DNA of 20,281 nt from a virus: positions 1-20,281 of the IMG/VR virus record IMGVR_UViG_3300047557_002428, one strand, 5' to 3'. The notes under the pieces were generated by a model, which saw nothing but the letters and a program-made list of their open reading frames with translations, had not been told where the DNA came from and searched no databases. Shown here piece by piece: positions 13,435-20,281 of the stretch. A program made the translations under genes and the position numbers. The stretch's first letter is position 1. The number at the start of each line of letters is the position of its first letter.

Positions 13435-13693
13435 GTTCAGTGCTTGGAGGAATTACGATATCATCAGGTGTAATAACTGTATATTGGTATCCATGCATCT
13501 CGCATGTCTTAACCATTACTTGATCTTCAATTTCTATCACATGCATTTCAGGATATCCATCTTCTTCTAACATCATAGCATACCGAACAGCATCATCCTC
13601 TTCCTGAAAAAGATACAAAATATGTTCTCCTTCATCGTCAATTACAGAATACGCTCCTTCAGTTTCTCTACCATTGATTGTTAGAATAAACAT
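13421..13693 (-). CDS. DUF3110 protein, 90 aa, between gp47 and gp46
   Basis: Recognised as DUF3110, a small domain common in cyanobacteria: MFILTINGRETEGAYSV (1-17), LYLFQEEDDAVRYAMMLEEDGYPE (26-49) and a tail with DDIVIPP. The eEDDAxRYAxxLEexgyP core is the family signature. Function is unknown in both hosts and phages. It starts directly after the gp47 stop (TAAATG) and overlaps gp46 by 14 bases, so it is translated with the Mre11/Rad50-like pair. The host-type domain points to acquisition from a cyanobacterium. Confidence 0.85.
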   Translation of the reverse strand: MFILTINGRETEGAYSVIDDEGEHILYLFQEEDDAVRYAMMLEEDGYPEMHVIEIEDQVMVKTCEMHGYQYTVITPDDIVIPPSTEHDFI

Positions 13694-14728
13694 TTAAACT
13701 AATTCACACGCTTCTTGATAAATTTCTTGCATCATTTTTTGAATAATTGATTTGTCAAGATCAATTTCTGCCTCCTTAATATATCTATTGAGGATAGAAA
13801 TAGTATCTTCACTTTCAAATGCTTCAAACTCTTGTGGTTCTTGAATGTCAAAATTTTCAATAATCTTGAGTTCTGCAATATTAGAGGCGTAAAGTTTATC
13901 AATAAATTTTTCAAACTTTTTAGTATCTGACTTCTTACGAACAATAACTTTTACAATTTTGTTTTCATATTTACGAGTATCAAATGTTTGATAATTTGTA
14001 TCTTCATAATATATGTTGTGAAACATTTTATAAGGATTGTCAATATAAGTATGTTCTAATGTTTCGGTATCAAAAATTACAAATCCACGAGTGTCATTTA
14101 CATCTGTCCAAAACATCTGGTAAGGATTGCCAAGATAGAATATAGTTCCATTATTAGAACGAGTGTGGTAATGACCAGAAAATACCTTAGAGAAGTCTTT
14201 AAAAATATTTGCTTCCAGTCCATGTTCCATAATAATTTGACTATTTACACGAAAACCTTGAAGTTCAAGATGACCCATAGCAACTTTTGCTTTGGTTTTC
14301 TTAATCATTTTGAGTGACTGTTCTTCGTTCTCTATACAAATCCAAGGAATAAGAAGGATGTCTAAATTTCCAACTTTAATTTCTGTTGGAGAAGAATATG
14401 TTTTAATATTCGGGTAATCCTTCAAAAGAAGTTGAGGTGAATTTGTGTTATTAGTATTTTTATAATAACTATCATGATTACCAACAATCATTTGAACCTC
14501 ATAGTTTTTAAGAGGTTCAAATACAACTCGTTTTGCCCACTCTAAACTTTGATAGTCAATCGATTTACGACTATCAAAAGCATCACCCATATGAATGACT
14601 GTAGTAATCCCTTGCTCTTCGAGTGTAGGGAAAAATACATTCTTATAAAAAAGTTCAAAATAATCATGAAAAAGTTTTGAACCTTTTCTTGCACCATAAT
14701 GGGTATCTGTAATGATAGCGACTTTCAT
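13694..14728 (-). CDS. 47: gp47 recombination nuclease subunit (Mre11/SbcD-like), 344 aa
   Basis: Metallophosphoesterase nuclease that works with gp46. The motifs are in order: DTH (8-10), GD (48-49) in HMGDAFDSR, GNHD (83-86), and later MGHLELQG and SGHYHTRS, which supply the remaining metal ligands. Length is near T4 gp47 (339 aa). The start follows the gp55 stop directly (TGAATG), and its own stop is followed by the DUF3110 ATG. Confidence 0.97.
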   Translation of the reverse strand: MKVAIITDTHYGARKGSKLFHDYFELFYKNVFFPTLEEQGITTVIHMGDAFDSRKSIDYQSLEWAKRVVFEPLKNYEVQMIVGNHDSYYKNTNNTNSPQLLLKDYPNIKTYSSPTEIKVGNLDILLIPWICIENEEQSLKMIKKTKAKVAMGHLELQGFRVNSQIIMEHGLEANIFKDFSKVFSGHYHTRSNNGTIFYLGNPYQMFWTDVNDTRGFVIFDTETLEHTYIDNPYKMFHNIYYEDTNYQTFDTRKYENKIVKVIVRKKSDTKKFEKFIDKLYASNIAELKIIENFDIQEPQEFEAFESEDTISILNRYIKEAEIDLDKSIIQKMMQEIYQEACELV

Positions 14729-15268
14729 TCAATAACGAAGTTTAGAGTGTACACCGTCTTTAATACTATTATAGTCGGAATAGTTTCCACCGTCAACTGA
14801 ATTATCATCTGAGAAAACTTCAGAAAATCCAGAACGCTCAAGGATTTTGTTCTTGATTTCTAACTGACGCTTTTCTCTTTGGATTCTACGGAGGAAAGCA
14901 TAGTGAATGATTTGAGTGAAGTAAGCAAAAGGATTTTGTGACTTCTCTGGATTGAAGTTATGAATATACTGAACGCAGTTTTCAATACCATCAGAAATCA
15001 TATCTTCCTTAAACATATAGTTTACGAAGTTTGGTTTGAAAGAGAGGTGATTTGCGATCTTCAGAAAACACTCTCCAATGTAGCGAGGAATAGGAGGTTT
15101 TGTGTCCCAAGTTTTTGCACGATCTTCTTTCGTTAATTCTCTGCCAAACTTTTTAATAAAAGTTATCTCAACATCTTCACGATACTTAATGATAGCGGCA
15201 AGAAACTCTTTGTTATTGACATAGTGCTCTGACCTTTTTCTCTTGGTCATAACTGCTGTAGTAATCAT
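14729..15268 (-). CDS. 55: late-transcription sigma factor gp55, 179 aa
   Basis: Phage sigma factor that redirects host RNA polymerase to late promoters. The opening region (HYVNNKEFLAAIIKY, 15-29) matches the YNYVNNKELLQAII of T4 gp55. Residues 66-135 form the sigma region 2 core, with EDMISDGIENCVQYIHNFNPEKS and NPFAYFTQIIHYAFLRRIQREKRQ. I use ATG at 15268, about 19 bases after the start predicted from the TATAAT at 15294-15299; ATG at residue 7 is an alternative, and neither has a Shine-Dalgarno. It has the best early-type promoter in the window, as expected for a factor needed before late genes. Confidence 0.95.
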   Translation of the reverse strand: MITTAVMTKRKRSEHYVNNKEFLAAIIKYREDVEITFIKKFGRELTKEDRAKTWDTKPPIPRYIGECFLKIANHLSFKPNFVNYMFKEDMISDGIENCVQYIHNFNPEKSQNPFAYFTQIIHYAFLRRIQREKRQLEIKNKILERSGFSEVFSDDNSVDGGNYSDYNSIKDGVHSKLRY

Positions 15269-15293
15269 AAGTTTTTATCATTATTATGTATAA

Positions 15294-15322
15294 ATTATAC
15301 CATCTAAACAAATGCTTGACAA
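15294..15322 (-). promoter_or_regulatory. sigma70 promoter for gp55 (TTGTCA-17-TATAAT, extended -10)
   Basis: On the minus strand TTGTCA (15317-15322), a 17-base spacer and TATAAT (15294-15299), preceded by TGG as an extended -10. The predicted start is near 15287, giving a leader of about 19 bases. Confidence 0.85.
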
Positions 15323-15344
15323 GGTATTCGAAAGTTGATACAAT
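15316..15344 (+). promoter_or_regulatory. divergent plus-strand sigma70-like promoter (TTGACA-17-TACAAT)
   Basis: On the plus strand a perfect TTGACA (15316-15321), a 17-base spacer and TACAAT (15339-15344). The -35 overlaps the gp55 -35 on the other strand. The predicted start near 15351 leads into the 3' end of the Sm-like gene on its antisense strand. No plus-strand gene follows. Confidence 0.55.
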
Positions 15345-15373
15345 TACCTTTGTCGAGGTTGATAAGATTAACT

Positions 15374-15766
15374 TTAGCTATTCTTATAAAGCTTCTCTAA
15401 GAGCTCTTTAGCATCATTAACATTAGCAATATATCCCATTCTACGATTTAACTTTGGTTCATTATTCTTTTCTCTACTTGATTGTCTGACATAAGACTGG
15501 TACATCATGATCATTTCAATGTCAGAAGATTCTGAGAGAGTTAAGACATCTTCAAGATTAATAATAAACATATCCTCTTTGGTTGTTTTTAACCATGGTT
15601 CTATTTTGTATCCAGAAATTCCTGTTCTGCTTTTTACTTCATTAACAGTGATAGGATTAGAGACAATTAGAATAGTTTTATCCTCTTCTTCTGAAGCTGC
15701 CACTTTAGCGAAGATCTCTTCGCCTGTTTTCAATTTAATAGTACAGTAAAAATCTTCTTCAATCAT
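15374..15766 (-). CDS. Sm-like (LSm-fold) protein with C-terminal extension, 130 aa
   Basis: The N-terminal 80 residues look like an Sm barrel: YCTIKLKTGEEIFAKVAA (7-24), ILIVSNPITV (32-41), GYKIEPWL then MFIINLEDVLTLSE. The LxxGxxIxAKV opening with an acidic tail strand is Sm1-like. The order SNPITV, EPWL, VLTL matches the 89-aa protein beside gp43, so I infer common origin. A polar C-terminal tail of about 45 residues (with RRMGYIANVNDAKELLEKLY) is unique to this copy. The start overlaps the uvsW stop (ATGA), so it is coupled to the helicase. A function in RNA binding is suggested by the fold only. A plus-strand promoter at its 3' end may make antisense RNA against it. Confidence 0.78.
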   Translation of the reverse strand: MIEEDFYCTIKLKTGEEIFAKVAASEEEDKTILIVSNPITVNEVKSRTGISGYKIEPWLKTTKEDMFIINLEDVLTLSESSDIEMIMMYQSYVRQSSREKNNEPKLNRRMGYIANVNDAKELLEKLYKNS

Positions 15767-17229
15767 TTTTTCTTAAGTTGTATGGTGATTATTTCATAGT
15801 TAAAGTTTTCTTCGTTATAAATTTTAATTCTTTCTATTAAGTGATTTAGAGTATAATTTTTTCTTGAATTATAAGTACAGTCATCAGCAATATCATAAAG
15901 AACTGCTTTTACTTTGTTTTTTCCTTTTCTAAGCACTCTTCCAATTGATTGGAGATTTCTGACTCTTGACTTACTAGGGGAAGCAAAGATAACATTATGT
16001 AGATTTCTAATGTTAATACCAGTAGAAAAAGTACCGTAAGAAGCGACGATGATAGCATTGTTTTCTCTTTCTGCAATTTCTCTAACTAATTCTCTTTCTT
16101 CAGTATCAACTCCACCATGAATAAAAAATACTTTACGATCACCTCGCTTGGTATTATTTATCTTTTCGTAAAGTATTGCTCCGTGTGATTCAACTCTTGA
16201 AAATAAAACAAGTGTATTTCCTTTTAAATCAAGAGAAAGATTTGTAATAAATTTATTCCTTTGTTCCTGTGAAATTAAATATTGTATCTCATCTTCATAA
16301 GTCTCAAACTTTTGAGGAGGATGTTTAAGAACAAGACACTGAATATCCAACTGAGAGATATGTCCCTGCTCCATCAGTTCATAAGTTCTAGTAACTTTAT
16401 ATGATGGTCCAAATAATCCTTCAAGAACCCATTTATGAGTTTGTGTTCCGTCAAGTGTTCCAGTAAATCCAAACCTATACTTCGCATGATGAAGTTTTGT
16501 CATAATTTCAATTAATGACTTACTTTTAAAAAGATGTGCTTCATCACCTATAATCACACCATAGTCTTCAAAAAAAGAACGTTCTAACTTATAAATCGAT
16601 TGCCACGTAGTAATAGTTACTGAATGTTCATTTGTTTTCTCTCTTCCAGAATAAATCTTGTGACAATATGACTCAGCATTCCAACCATAATCTTCAAAAT
16701 CCTTGTACATCTGCTCTACCAAAGATGTCGTTGGAACAACTAAGAGAATTTTTTGTCCTTTATCTACATAATACCTTACAAGGGAATAAATCATCAAGGA
16801 TTTTCCTGAGGCTGTGGGTGATATCAATAATTTTCGGTTATGTCGTAGAGCATCGTATACTCCCTCTATTTGATACTGACGTGGAGAATGTGTACAAATA
16901 GAGGACATATAATCCTTCACTCCTTCAAAGGATATATGTTCATTTACCTCAAAAGGTAAACCATAAAATTTATTTTCTTTAAACTCATACGTATAATTGT
17001 GGAGTTTGAGTTTGTCGATAACTTTATCTAACAAACCCGCATAAATTTCTCCAGTATGAGAACTTAACAGGCGAATCTTTCCGTCCCAATGTCTGCTTCT
17101 ATACTGAGACATAAATTTTGCGGACTCAACCTCAAACGTAAAGTATGGTTGAAGTTCATATAAAATATGAGGTTCACACTGCAGTTTAATATAAACCTCA
17201 TTTTTCTTTTCAATAATTACATCATTCAT
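15763..17229 (-). CDS. uvsW: UvsW helicase, 488 aa
   Basis: Superfamily 2 ATPase that unwinds R-loops and branched DNA, in T4 shutting off origin replication late in infection. An N-terminal UvsW-type domain is followed by Q-motif-like SPRQYQ (115-120), Walker A PTASGKS (138-144), DEAH (229-232), a FTGT motif III near 265 and motif VI SIGRVLRKG. Length is close to T4 UvsW (503 aa as I recall). There is no Shine-Dalgarno: the ATG at 17229 lies inside the 3' arm of a perfect 10-bp inverted repeat, with a late-promoter motif directly upstream. Its stop overlaps the Sm-like gene. Confidence 0.97.
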   Translation of the reverse strand: MNDVIIEKKNEVYIKLQCEPHILYELQPYFTFEVESAKFMSQYRSRHWDGKIRLLSSHTGEIYAGLLDKVIDKLKLHNYTYEFKENKFYGLPFEVNEHISFEGVKDYMSSICTHSPRQYQIEGVYDALRHNRKLLISPTASGKSLMIYSLVRYYVDKGQKILLVVPTTSLVEQMYKDFEDYGWNAESYCHKIYSGREKTNEHSVTITTWQSIYKLERSFFEDYGVIIGDEAHLFKSKSLIEIMTKLHHAKYRFGFTGTLDGTQTHKWVLEGLFGPSYKVTRTYELMEQGHISQLDIQCLVLKHPPQKFETYEDEIQYLISQEQRNKFITNLSLDLKGNTLVLFSRVESHGAILYEKINNTKRGDRKVFFIHGGVDTEERELVREIAERENNAIIVASYGTFSTGINIRNLHNVIFASPSKSRVRNLQSIGRVLRKGKNKVKAVLYDIADDCTYNSRKNYTLNHLIERIKIYNEENFNYEIITIQLKKK

Positions 17230-17250
17230 AGCATCATAATTGCTATGAAT
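17224..17250 (-). promoter_or_regulatory. inverted repeat enclosing the uvsW start codon
   Basis: ATTCATAGCA (17224-17233) and TGCTATGAAT (17241-17250) are perfect inverted copies with a 7-base loop. The uvsW ATG (17227-17229) is in the second arm as transcribed. In read-through mRNA from uvsY the start codon would be paired. Confidence 0.75.
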
Positions 17251-17257
17251 ATTTATT
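17250..17257 (-). promoter_or_regulatory. late promoter AATAAATA for uvsW
   Basis: AATAAATA on the minus strand matches 7 of 8 late-consensus positions, inside a longer TAAATAAATA run that includes the uvsY stop codon. Expected initiation is about 6 bases further, inside the first arm of the inverted repeat. Confidence 0.65.
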
Positions 17258-17694
17258 TACCCTAGTCCAGACTGAAAACGTAGAAAATCTATAGAATTTT
17301 TAATTTGATAAGTTCGATTTGAAATCATCTTAAGAATACTATCAATATAACTTAACATAGTTTCGTAGTATTCTATTTTTAAAGCCACTTGTGATAACTT
17401 TTCATCAGAATCTAGATATCCTTGAAGTGTTTCTTTATCACGAATCTTTTTTGGAAAAGGATTTTCTAAATAAACTTCTGGATCTGCTTTACCTGTAAAA
17501 TATTCGTACCTTTCATGCCTTATTTTTTTCTTCTGCTGCTCTGCTTTCTTTTTTAGCAGATTAATTGTATTATATAAATCAAAATATTTTGAATGTAAAA
17601 TTGGAATATTTAAAGATTCTGTGTGTAGATTATCAATATCTATTTTAGAATCTGCCTCCCACATTTTTTGGATGGTATCCAAATCAATACTCAT
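17257..17694 (-). CDS. uvsY: UvsY recombination mediator, 145 aa
   Basis: Mediator that loads the UvsX recombinase on single-stranded DNA covered by gp32. Recognised from a basic helix NLLKKKAEQQKKKIRHERYEYFTGKADPEVY (45-75), which parallels IEAQKKVALKARLDYYSGRGDGDEF of T4 UvsY, and a C-terminal helix pair with MISNRTYQIKNSIDFLRFQSG. Length is close to T4 UvsY (137 aa). The start overlaps the stop of the tail gene (ATGA). It sits directly upstream of uvsW, as in T4. Confidence 0.88.
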   Translation of the reverse strand: MSIDLDTIQKMWEADSKIDIDNLHTESLNIPILHSKYFDLYNTINLLKKKAEQQKKKIRHERYEYFTGKADPEVYLENPFPKKIRDKETLQGYLDSDEKLSQVALKIEYYETMLSYIDSILKMISNRTYQIKNSIDFLRFQSGLG

Positions 17695-18239
17695 AATTTA
17701 TTTCCTTGCAGATCATAAATGCCGTATATAGTATACTTGAAACTCACGTCCGCCGTAAAGTACTGAATGTCAGTATCAGTGGCATCAAAGGTCATTGTCG
17801 ATAAAGAATATGGAAATAGGTCTTGAAATCTTATTTGAAAATTTGGTATTTGACTACTAGTTAAAACCTGTAGAGTTCCATCGGAGTATATGTTTTGACG
17901 ATCTTTTGCATAGTTACCCTTAACTAATCCAGAATTTTCTAAATCGGCAAATTCTTGAATCTCTTCTGGAAATCCTAAACCACGTATCCAGTTTTGAATT
18001 TCCATATAATTTTCAAGATTTTCGTCAACTAAAAATCTCAAACTTAAATCACCAAATTCAATAATGTCACCTGGAGTTGGTAACATTTTGGTGTAAGAAG
18101 GTTGAACAGCAACACCAAGAGTTATATCTGGAATATTTGCTTGATTGCAGAAAAAAGCAACTTTGGGAGTTCTTGTTAACGTAAACTTAAATCCTGTTGG
18201 AGATAAAAAGTTTCTATTATCTATTTGTCCTCTAGTCAT
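17691..18239 (-). CDS. tail-tube-fold virion protein, probable gp3-like tail completion protein, 182 aa
   Basis: Structural protein with the look of the phage tail-tube family: an N-terminal SPTGFKFTLTRTPKVAFFCNQANIPD (13-38), a central GDLSLRFLVDENLENYMEIQNWIRGLGFP and a C-terminal strand set (IRFQDLFPYSLSTMTFDATDT, then FTADVSFKYTIYGI). The order of a beta sandwich, a helix with xxNWIRGL and a final ADVSFKY strand is that of T4 gp19 and related tube proteins. By position between gp23 and uvsY it is what cyanophage annotations call gp3, the tail completion and sheath stabiliser; I cannot confirm homology to T4 gp3. The ATG at 18239 lies 11 bases after a CTAAATA late motif and has no Shine-Dalgarno. 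Confidence 0.72.
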   Translation of the reverse strand: MTRGQIDNRNFLSPTGFKFTLTRTPKVAFFCNQANIPDITLGVAVQPSYTKMLPTPGDIIEFGDLSLRFLVDENLENYMEIQNWIRGLGFPEEIQEFADLENSGLVKGNYAKDRQNIYSDGTLQVLTSSQIPNFQIRFQDLFPYSLSTMTFDATDTDIQYFTADVSFKYTIYGIYDLQGNKL

Positions 18240-18250
18240 CGTTTTCTAAG

Positions 18251-18257
18251 TATTTAG
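18251..18257 (-). promoter_or_regulatory. late promoter CTAAATA upstream of the tail protein
   Basis: CTAAATA on the minus strand, directly after the gp23 terminator and 11 bases before the ATG at 18239; the transcript would have a leader of only a few bases. Confidence 0.6.
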
Positions 18258-18259
18258 AT

Positions 18260-18287
18260 AAAAAAAGAGGGTCCTTTTGGACCCTCT
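18260..18287 (-). terminator. gp23 terminator
   Basis: Perfect 9-bp stem AGAGGGTCC/GGACCCTCT (18279-18287 with 18266-18274), a 4-base loop and a run of T on the minus strand. It lies about 20 bases after the gp23 stop. Confidence 0.93.
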
Positions 18288-18308
18288 GAGAATCTTATGT
18301 AAGATGAC

Positions 18309-19736
18309 TCACATGAGATTTTTAACAGCAACTCTTCTGTAGTAACGGTTAGAGTTGGTCTTAAGTGCTCCGAGACCCTGAGTAAGACCTTCTGCAAATG
18401 GGTTTGCAACAAGACCATAACGGGTCTTAAAGCCGATCTTGGGTTGGAAGCTGTTCTCACCAACGGCACGAACCATTTGGAGAGGAACATAAGGACAATA
18501 GAAGAGTCCAGCGTCATAAGGTGAAGAACCCTTATAACCAACAACGTAGTACTGGTTACCACCTGTTGGAGCAGCATTACCTGCAGTCAGGTTAGCAGCA
18601 TATGGGTCAATGTAGACGCGGAACTTGCCCATCAGAGTACCAGCAAAGGTGTTGCCAGTATCATCAACGGTTAGGTTAGCGTTAAGTGCAGGGGTGTAGT
18701 CAAGAACGCCAGCCATGGTTAGAGCGGAAGCAACGTCTGCAGAGCAGAGGATGATGTTGCCCTTTCCACGACGAGTTCTCTGAGCGATAGCATTAGCATC
18801 ACGCTCAATCTGGAACAGAAGACCCTTGAACTTCTCAACCGACCAACGACCGTTGGAGTCAACATCGAGGTCGAATACACCAGCGGTAGCGACGTTCTGA
18901 GAAGCACCCTTCTCAGCGGTCATATAGATGGTACGGATAACTTCGCGGTTGATTTCAGCAAGAATCTCAGTTGACAGAATGTTTGCCAACTCAGCTTCTG
19001 CATTCAGACCGTGAATTGCCTTGAGGTCTTGAGCAAGCTCAAGTGAGTACTCAGCCTTCAGAGCGCGTGACTTTGCAGTAACGGTGACTTTCTCGATCGA
19101 GAATGCCATCTGGTTGAAATCGTGACCAGTTTCGCCAAGATTTTCTGAGTCACCAGTGACCATACCCTGACCGACGTTATAGTCAGTAGCAGCAACTGAA
19201 GAAGCGTTCAGAACTGAAGGGTTGGATCCTTGCTGAGTGGTTGTACCAATACCAGCGGCAGTGCTACCAAATCCAGCAAGTGCGAAGGAAGAATCCTGAC
19301 CTGAGAACGCTGAATCTACTTCGTTATAGAAGGTTTCCGTGCCACTCTGGTTGGTGTAGCGTGAGCGCATTGCAAAGATTAGTCCAGTAGGACCGCTCAT
19401 TGGTTGAACGCCTGCAACGTCATAGGCGATCAGGTTAGGCATCGAACGACGGATCAATGAGATCAGTACGGGATCGAAACCTGCGGTAGGACCACCAGCA
19501 GCGGCACTACCACTAAAACCACCAAATGCACCAGCAGCATTACCGCTGTTGGTTGGGGTCTCCATGAGCATACTCATGGAACCGTTATCGAAAGCAGATT
19601 GCTCTCTTAAAAATTTTTCTTGGTTTTCGAGCAGGACAGCGGTTACAGCTCTACGATGAGAATCTTTGATCGAATCTAGACCTTGATAGTCTAGTAGAGG
19701 TGCCCACTTTTCCTGCAGATGCTCGGAATGGAACAT
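18309..19736 (-). CDS. 23: major capsid protein gp23, 475 aa
   Basis: Main shell protein of the T4-type head. Recognised from the N-terminal EKWAPLLDYQGLDSIKDSHRRAVTAVLLENQ (9-39), the RSMPNLIAYDVAGVQPMSGPTGLIFAMRSRY block near residues 90-125 used in T4-like phage typing, and the C-terminal GxKTRYGLVANPFAEGL. A likely prohead-protease site is L57-M-E59, matching the (I/L)xE rule of gp21, which would remove a 59-residue propeptide. The ATG at 19736 has AAAAAGG upstream. The GC content looks higher than its neighbours, as is usual for a very highly expressed gene. It is followed by its own strong terminator. Confidence 0.97.
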   Translation of the reverse strand: MFHSEHLQEKWAPLLDYQGLDSIKDSHRRAVTAVLLENQEKFLREQSAFDNGSMSMLMETPTNSGNAAGAFGGFSGSAAAGGPTAGFDPVLISLIRRSMPNLIAYDVAGVQPMSGPTGLIFAMRSRYTNQSGTETFYNEVDSAFSGQDSSFALAGFGSTAAGIGTTTQQGSNPSVLNASSVAATDYNVGQGMVTGDSENLGETGHDFNQMAFSIEKVTVTAKSRALKAEYSLELAQDLKAIHGLNAEAELANILSTEILAEINREVIRTIYMTAEKGASQNVATAGVFDLDVDSNGRWSVEKFKGLLFQIERDANAIAQRTRRGKGNIILCSADVASALTMAGVLDYTPALNANLTVDDTGNTFAGTLMGKFRVYIDPYAANLTAGNAAPTGGNQYYVVGYKGSSPYDAGLFYCPYVPLQMVRAVGENSFQPKIGFKTRYGLVANPFAEGLTQGLGALKTNSNRYYRRVAVKNLM

Positions 19737-19793
19737 TTGCTTTTACCTTTTTCTAAGTGTTTGTTTTTTGGGTTTGAATTATATTAAATTCAA

Positions 19794-20281
19794 TTATTTA
19801 CTAAATGCTGACATACTTTTAAGATAGGCAGCCATTGCAGGTGAGTGTGACTCATATGCAACACTTACTCCCTCAGAGAGAGTATCAGATTTAGTCGAAG
19901 GAGAAACTCCTCTTGAAGGAAAATATGATTCCTTCAATGTCTCCAGTTTTTCACGATATTCTTCTTCACTTTCAAACTCAACACTTTCGGCAAGTGAAGC
20001 GAGCTTGTCTTTCTGAGTGTCTGCAAGACCTTCAGCGACTTGTTCAAAGATTCCATCAGCAACCGACTCTGCGAGACGCTTGTTAAGGGAAACGTTTTTC
20101 TCAATTTGCTCGTTGAGTTTTGTCTCCATTTCATCAAGTTTTTCTACCATGCTCTCAAGCACATCATATTTATCTTCAGGGATTGATACATAATGTTCTT
20201 CAAAAAGACCTCTCATTCCTTGGAGGAATGATTCGGTCATTTCGGTCTTAAGACCTTGCTCAATAACGAGTGCATTTTCTT
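19794..20281 (-). CDS. 22: prohead core scaffold protein gp22, 3' part
   Basis: Internal scaffold of the prohead, degraded by gp21 during maturation. The frame is open upstream of the ATG at 20240: the residues before it read ENALVIEQGLKTE and continue smoothly into MTESFLQGMRGLFEEHYV, so the true start is outside the window and this is a 5'-truncated view. The protein is highly charged and helical, with SIPEDKYDVLESMVEKLDEME, a coiled-coil KLNEQIEKNVSLNKRLAE, and SLAESVEFESEEEYREKLETLKESYFP. It lies directly upstream of gp23 as in all T4-like phages. Confidence 0.93.
   Translation of the reverse strand, partial: ENALVIEQGLKTEMTESFLQGMRGLFEEHYVSIPEDKYDVLESMVEKLDEMETKLNEQIEKNVSLNKRLAESVADGIFEQVAEGLADTQKDKLASLAESVEFESEEEYREKLETLKESYFPSRGVSPSTKSDTLSEGVSVAYESHSPAMAAYLKSMSAFSK
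19795..19801 (-). promoter_or_regulatory. late promoter GTAAATA for gp23
   Basis: GTAAATA on the minus strand, overlapping the last codons and stop of gp22 and about 59 bases before the gp23 ATG. A TATAAT (19778-19783) lies a little further downstream and is an alternative -10, without a visible -35. Confidence 0.5.

Noticed and set aside
18254-18907. Alternative minus-strand frames inside gp23
   Set aside because: Out-of-frame shadows of a highly conserved capsid gene.
1-20281. tRNA genes, CRISPR arrays, photosynthesis genes (psbA/psbD)
   Set aside because: Looked for and not seen; no cloverleaf, no spaced repeats and no photosystem motifs in this window.

Overview
The window is a stretch of a T4-like myovirus genome, most likely a marine cyanophage (Synechococcus/Prochlorococcus T4 supergroup). 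Every protein-coding gene I can support is on the minus strand, so transcription runs from high to low coordinates. The call rests on the gene content and order: gp22-gp23-(gp3-like)-UvsY-UvsW-gp55-gp47-gp46-CobS/peptidase-gp45-gp44-gp62-RegA-Hsp20-gp43. The cyanophage assignment comes from Hsp20, the CobS-like ATPase, the VWA metallopeptidase and a DUF3110 protein, a domain otherwise typical of cyanobacteria. The DNA is AT-rich, genes overlap by ATGA or TAATG, and gaps are mostly under 110 bp.

Layout in transcription order. (1) 20281-17691, virion genes: the prohead scaffold gp22 (5' end outside the window), the major capsid protein gp23 and a tail-tube-fold protein. (2) 17694-13694 and gp46 to 11722, recombination and late transcription: UvsY mediator, UvsW helicase, an Sm-like small protein, the late sigma factor gp55, gp47 (Mre11-like), a DUF3110 protein and gp46 (Rad50-like), then a tiny very basic protein. 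(3) 11543-7369: a GIY-YIG homing endonuclease, a HEXXH plus VWA metallopeptidase, a 61-aa linker gene and a CobS/MoxR-type AAA+ ATPase. (4) 7331-2864, the replisome: a DUF3310-like protein, sliding clamp gp45, an endonuclease-V-like protein, clamp loader gp44, a DruA/DUF4338-like protein, clamp loader gp62 and the translational repressor RegA. (5) 2704-1: Hsp20, a 56-aa protein, a second Sm-like protein and the first 574 residues of DNA polymerase gp43, which runs off the left edge.

How the genes work together: gp43, gp45 and gp44/gp62 form the replicative polymerase holoenzyme. gp46/gp47, UvsY and UvsW perform recombination-dependent replication. gp55, with the sliding clamp, should direct host RNA polymerase to TAAATA-type late promoters, and such motifs sit at most of the gene junctions that have a gap.

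The main non-coding signal is transcription punctuation: several perfect hairpin/T-tract terminators are followed within a few bases by either a TATAAT element or a late-promoter motif. The most notable items are: a late-promoter motif abutting an inverted repeat that contains the uvsW start codon; back-to-back sigma70-like promoters upstream of gp55, one of which would make antisense RNA; two related Sm-like proteins at the two ends of the replication/recombination cluster; and a DruA-like protein coupled inside the clamp-loader operon. Family assignments come from reading the sequence; no searches were run.
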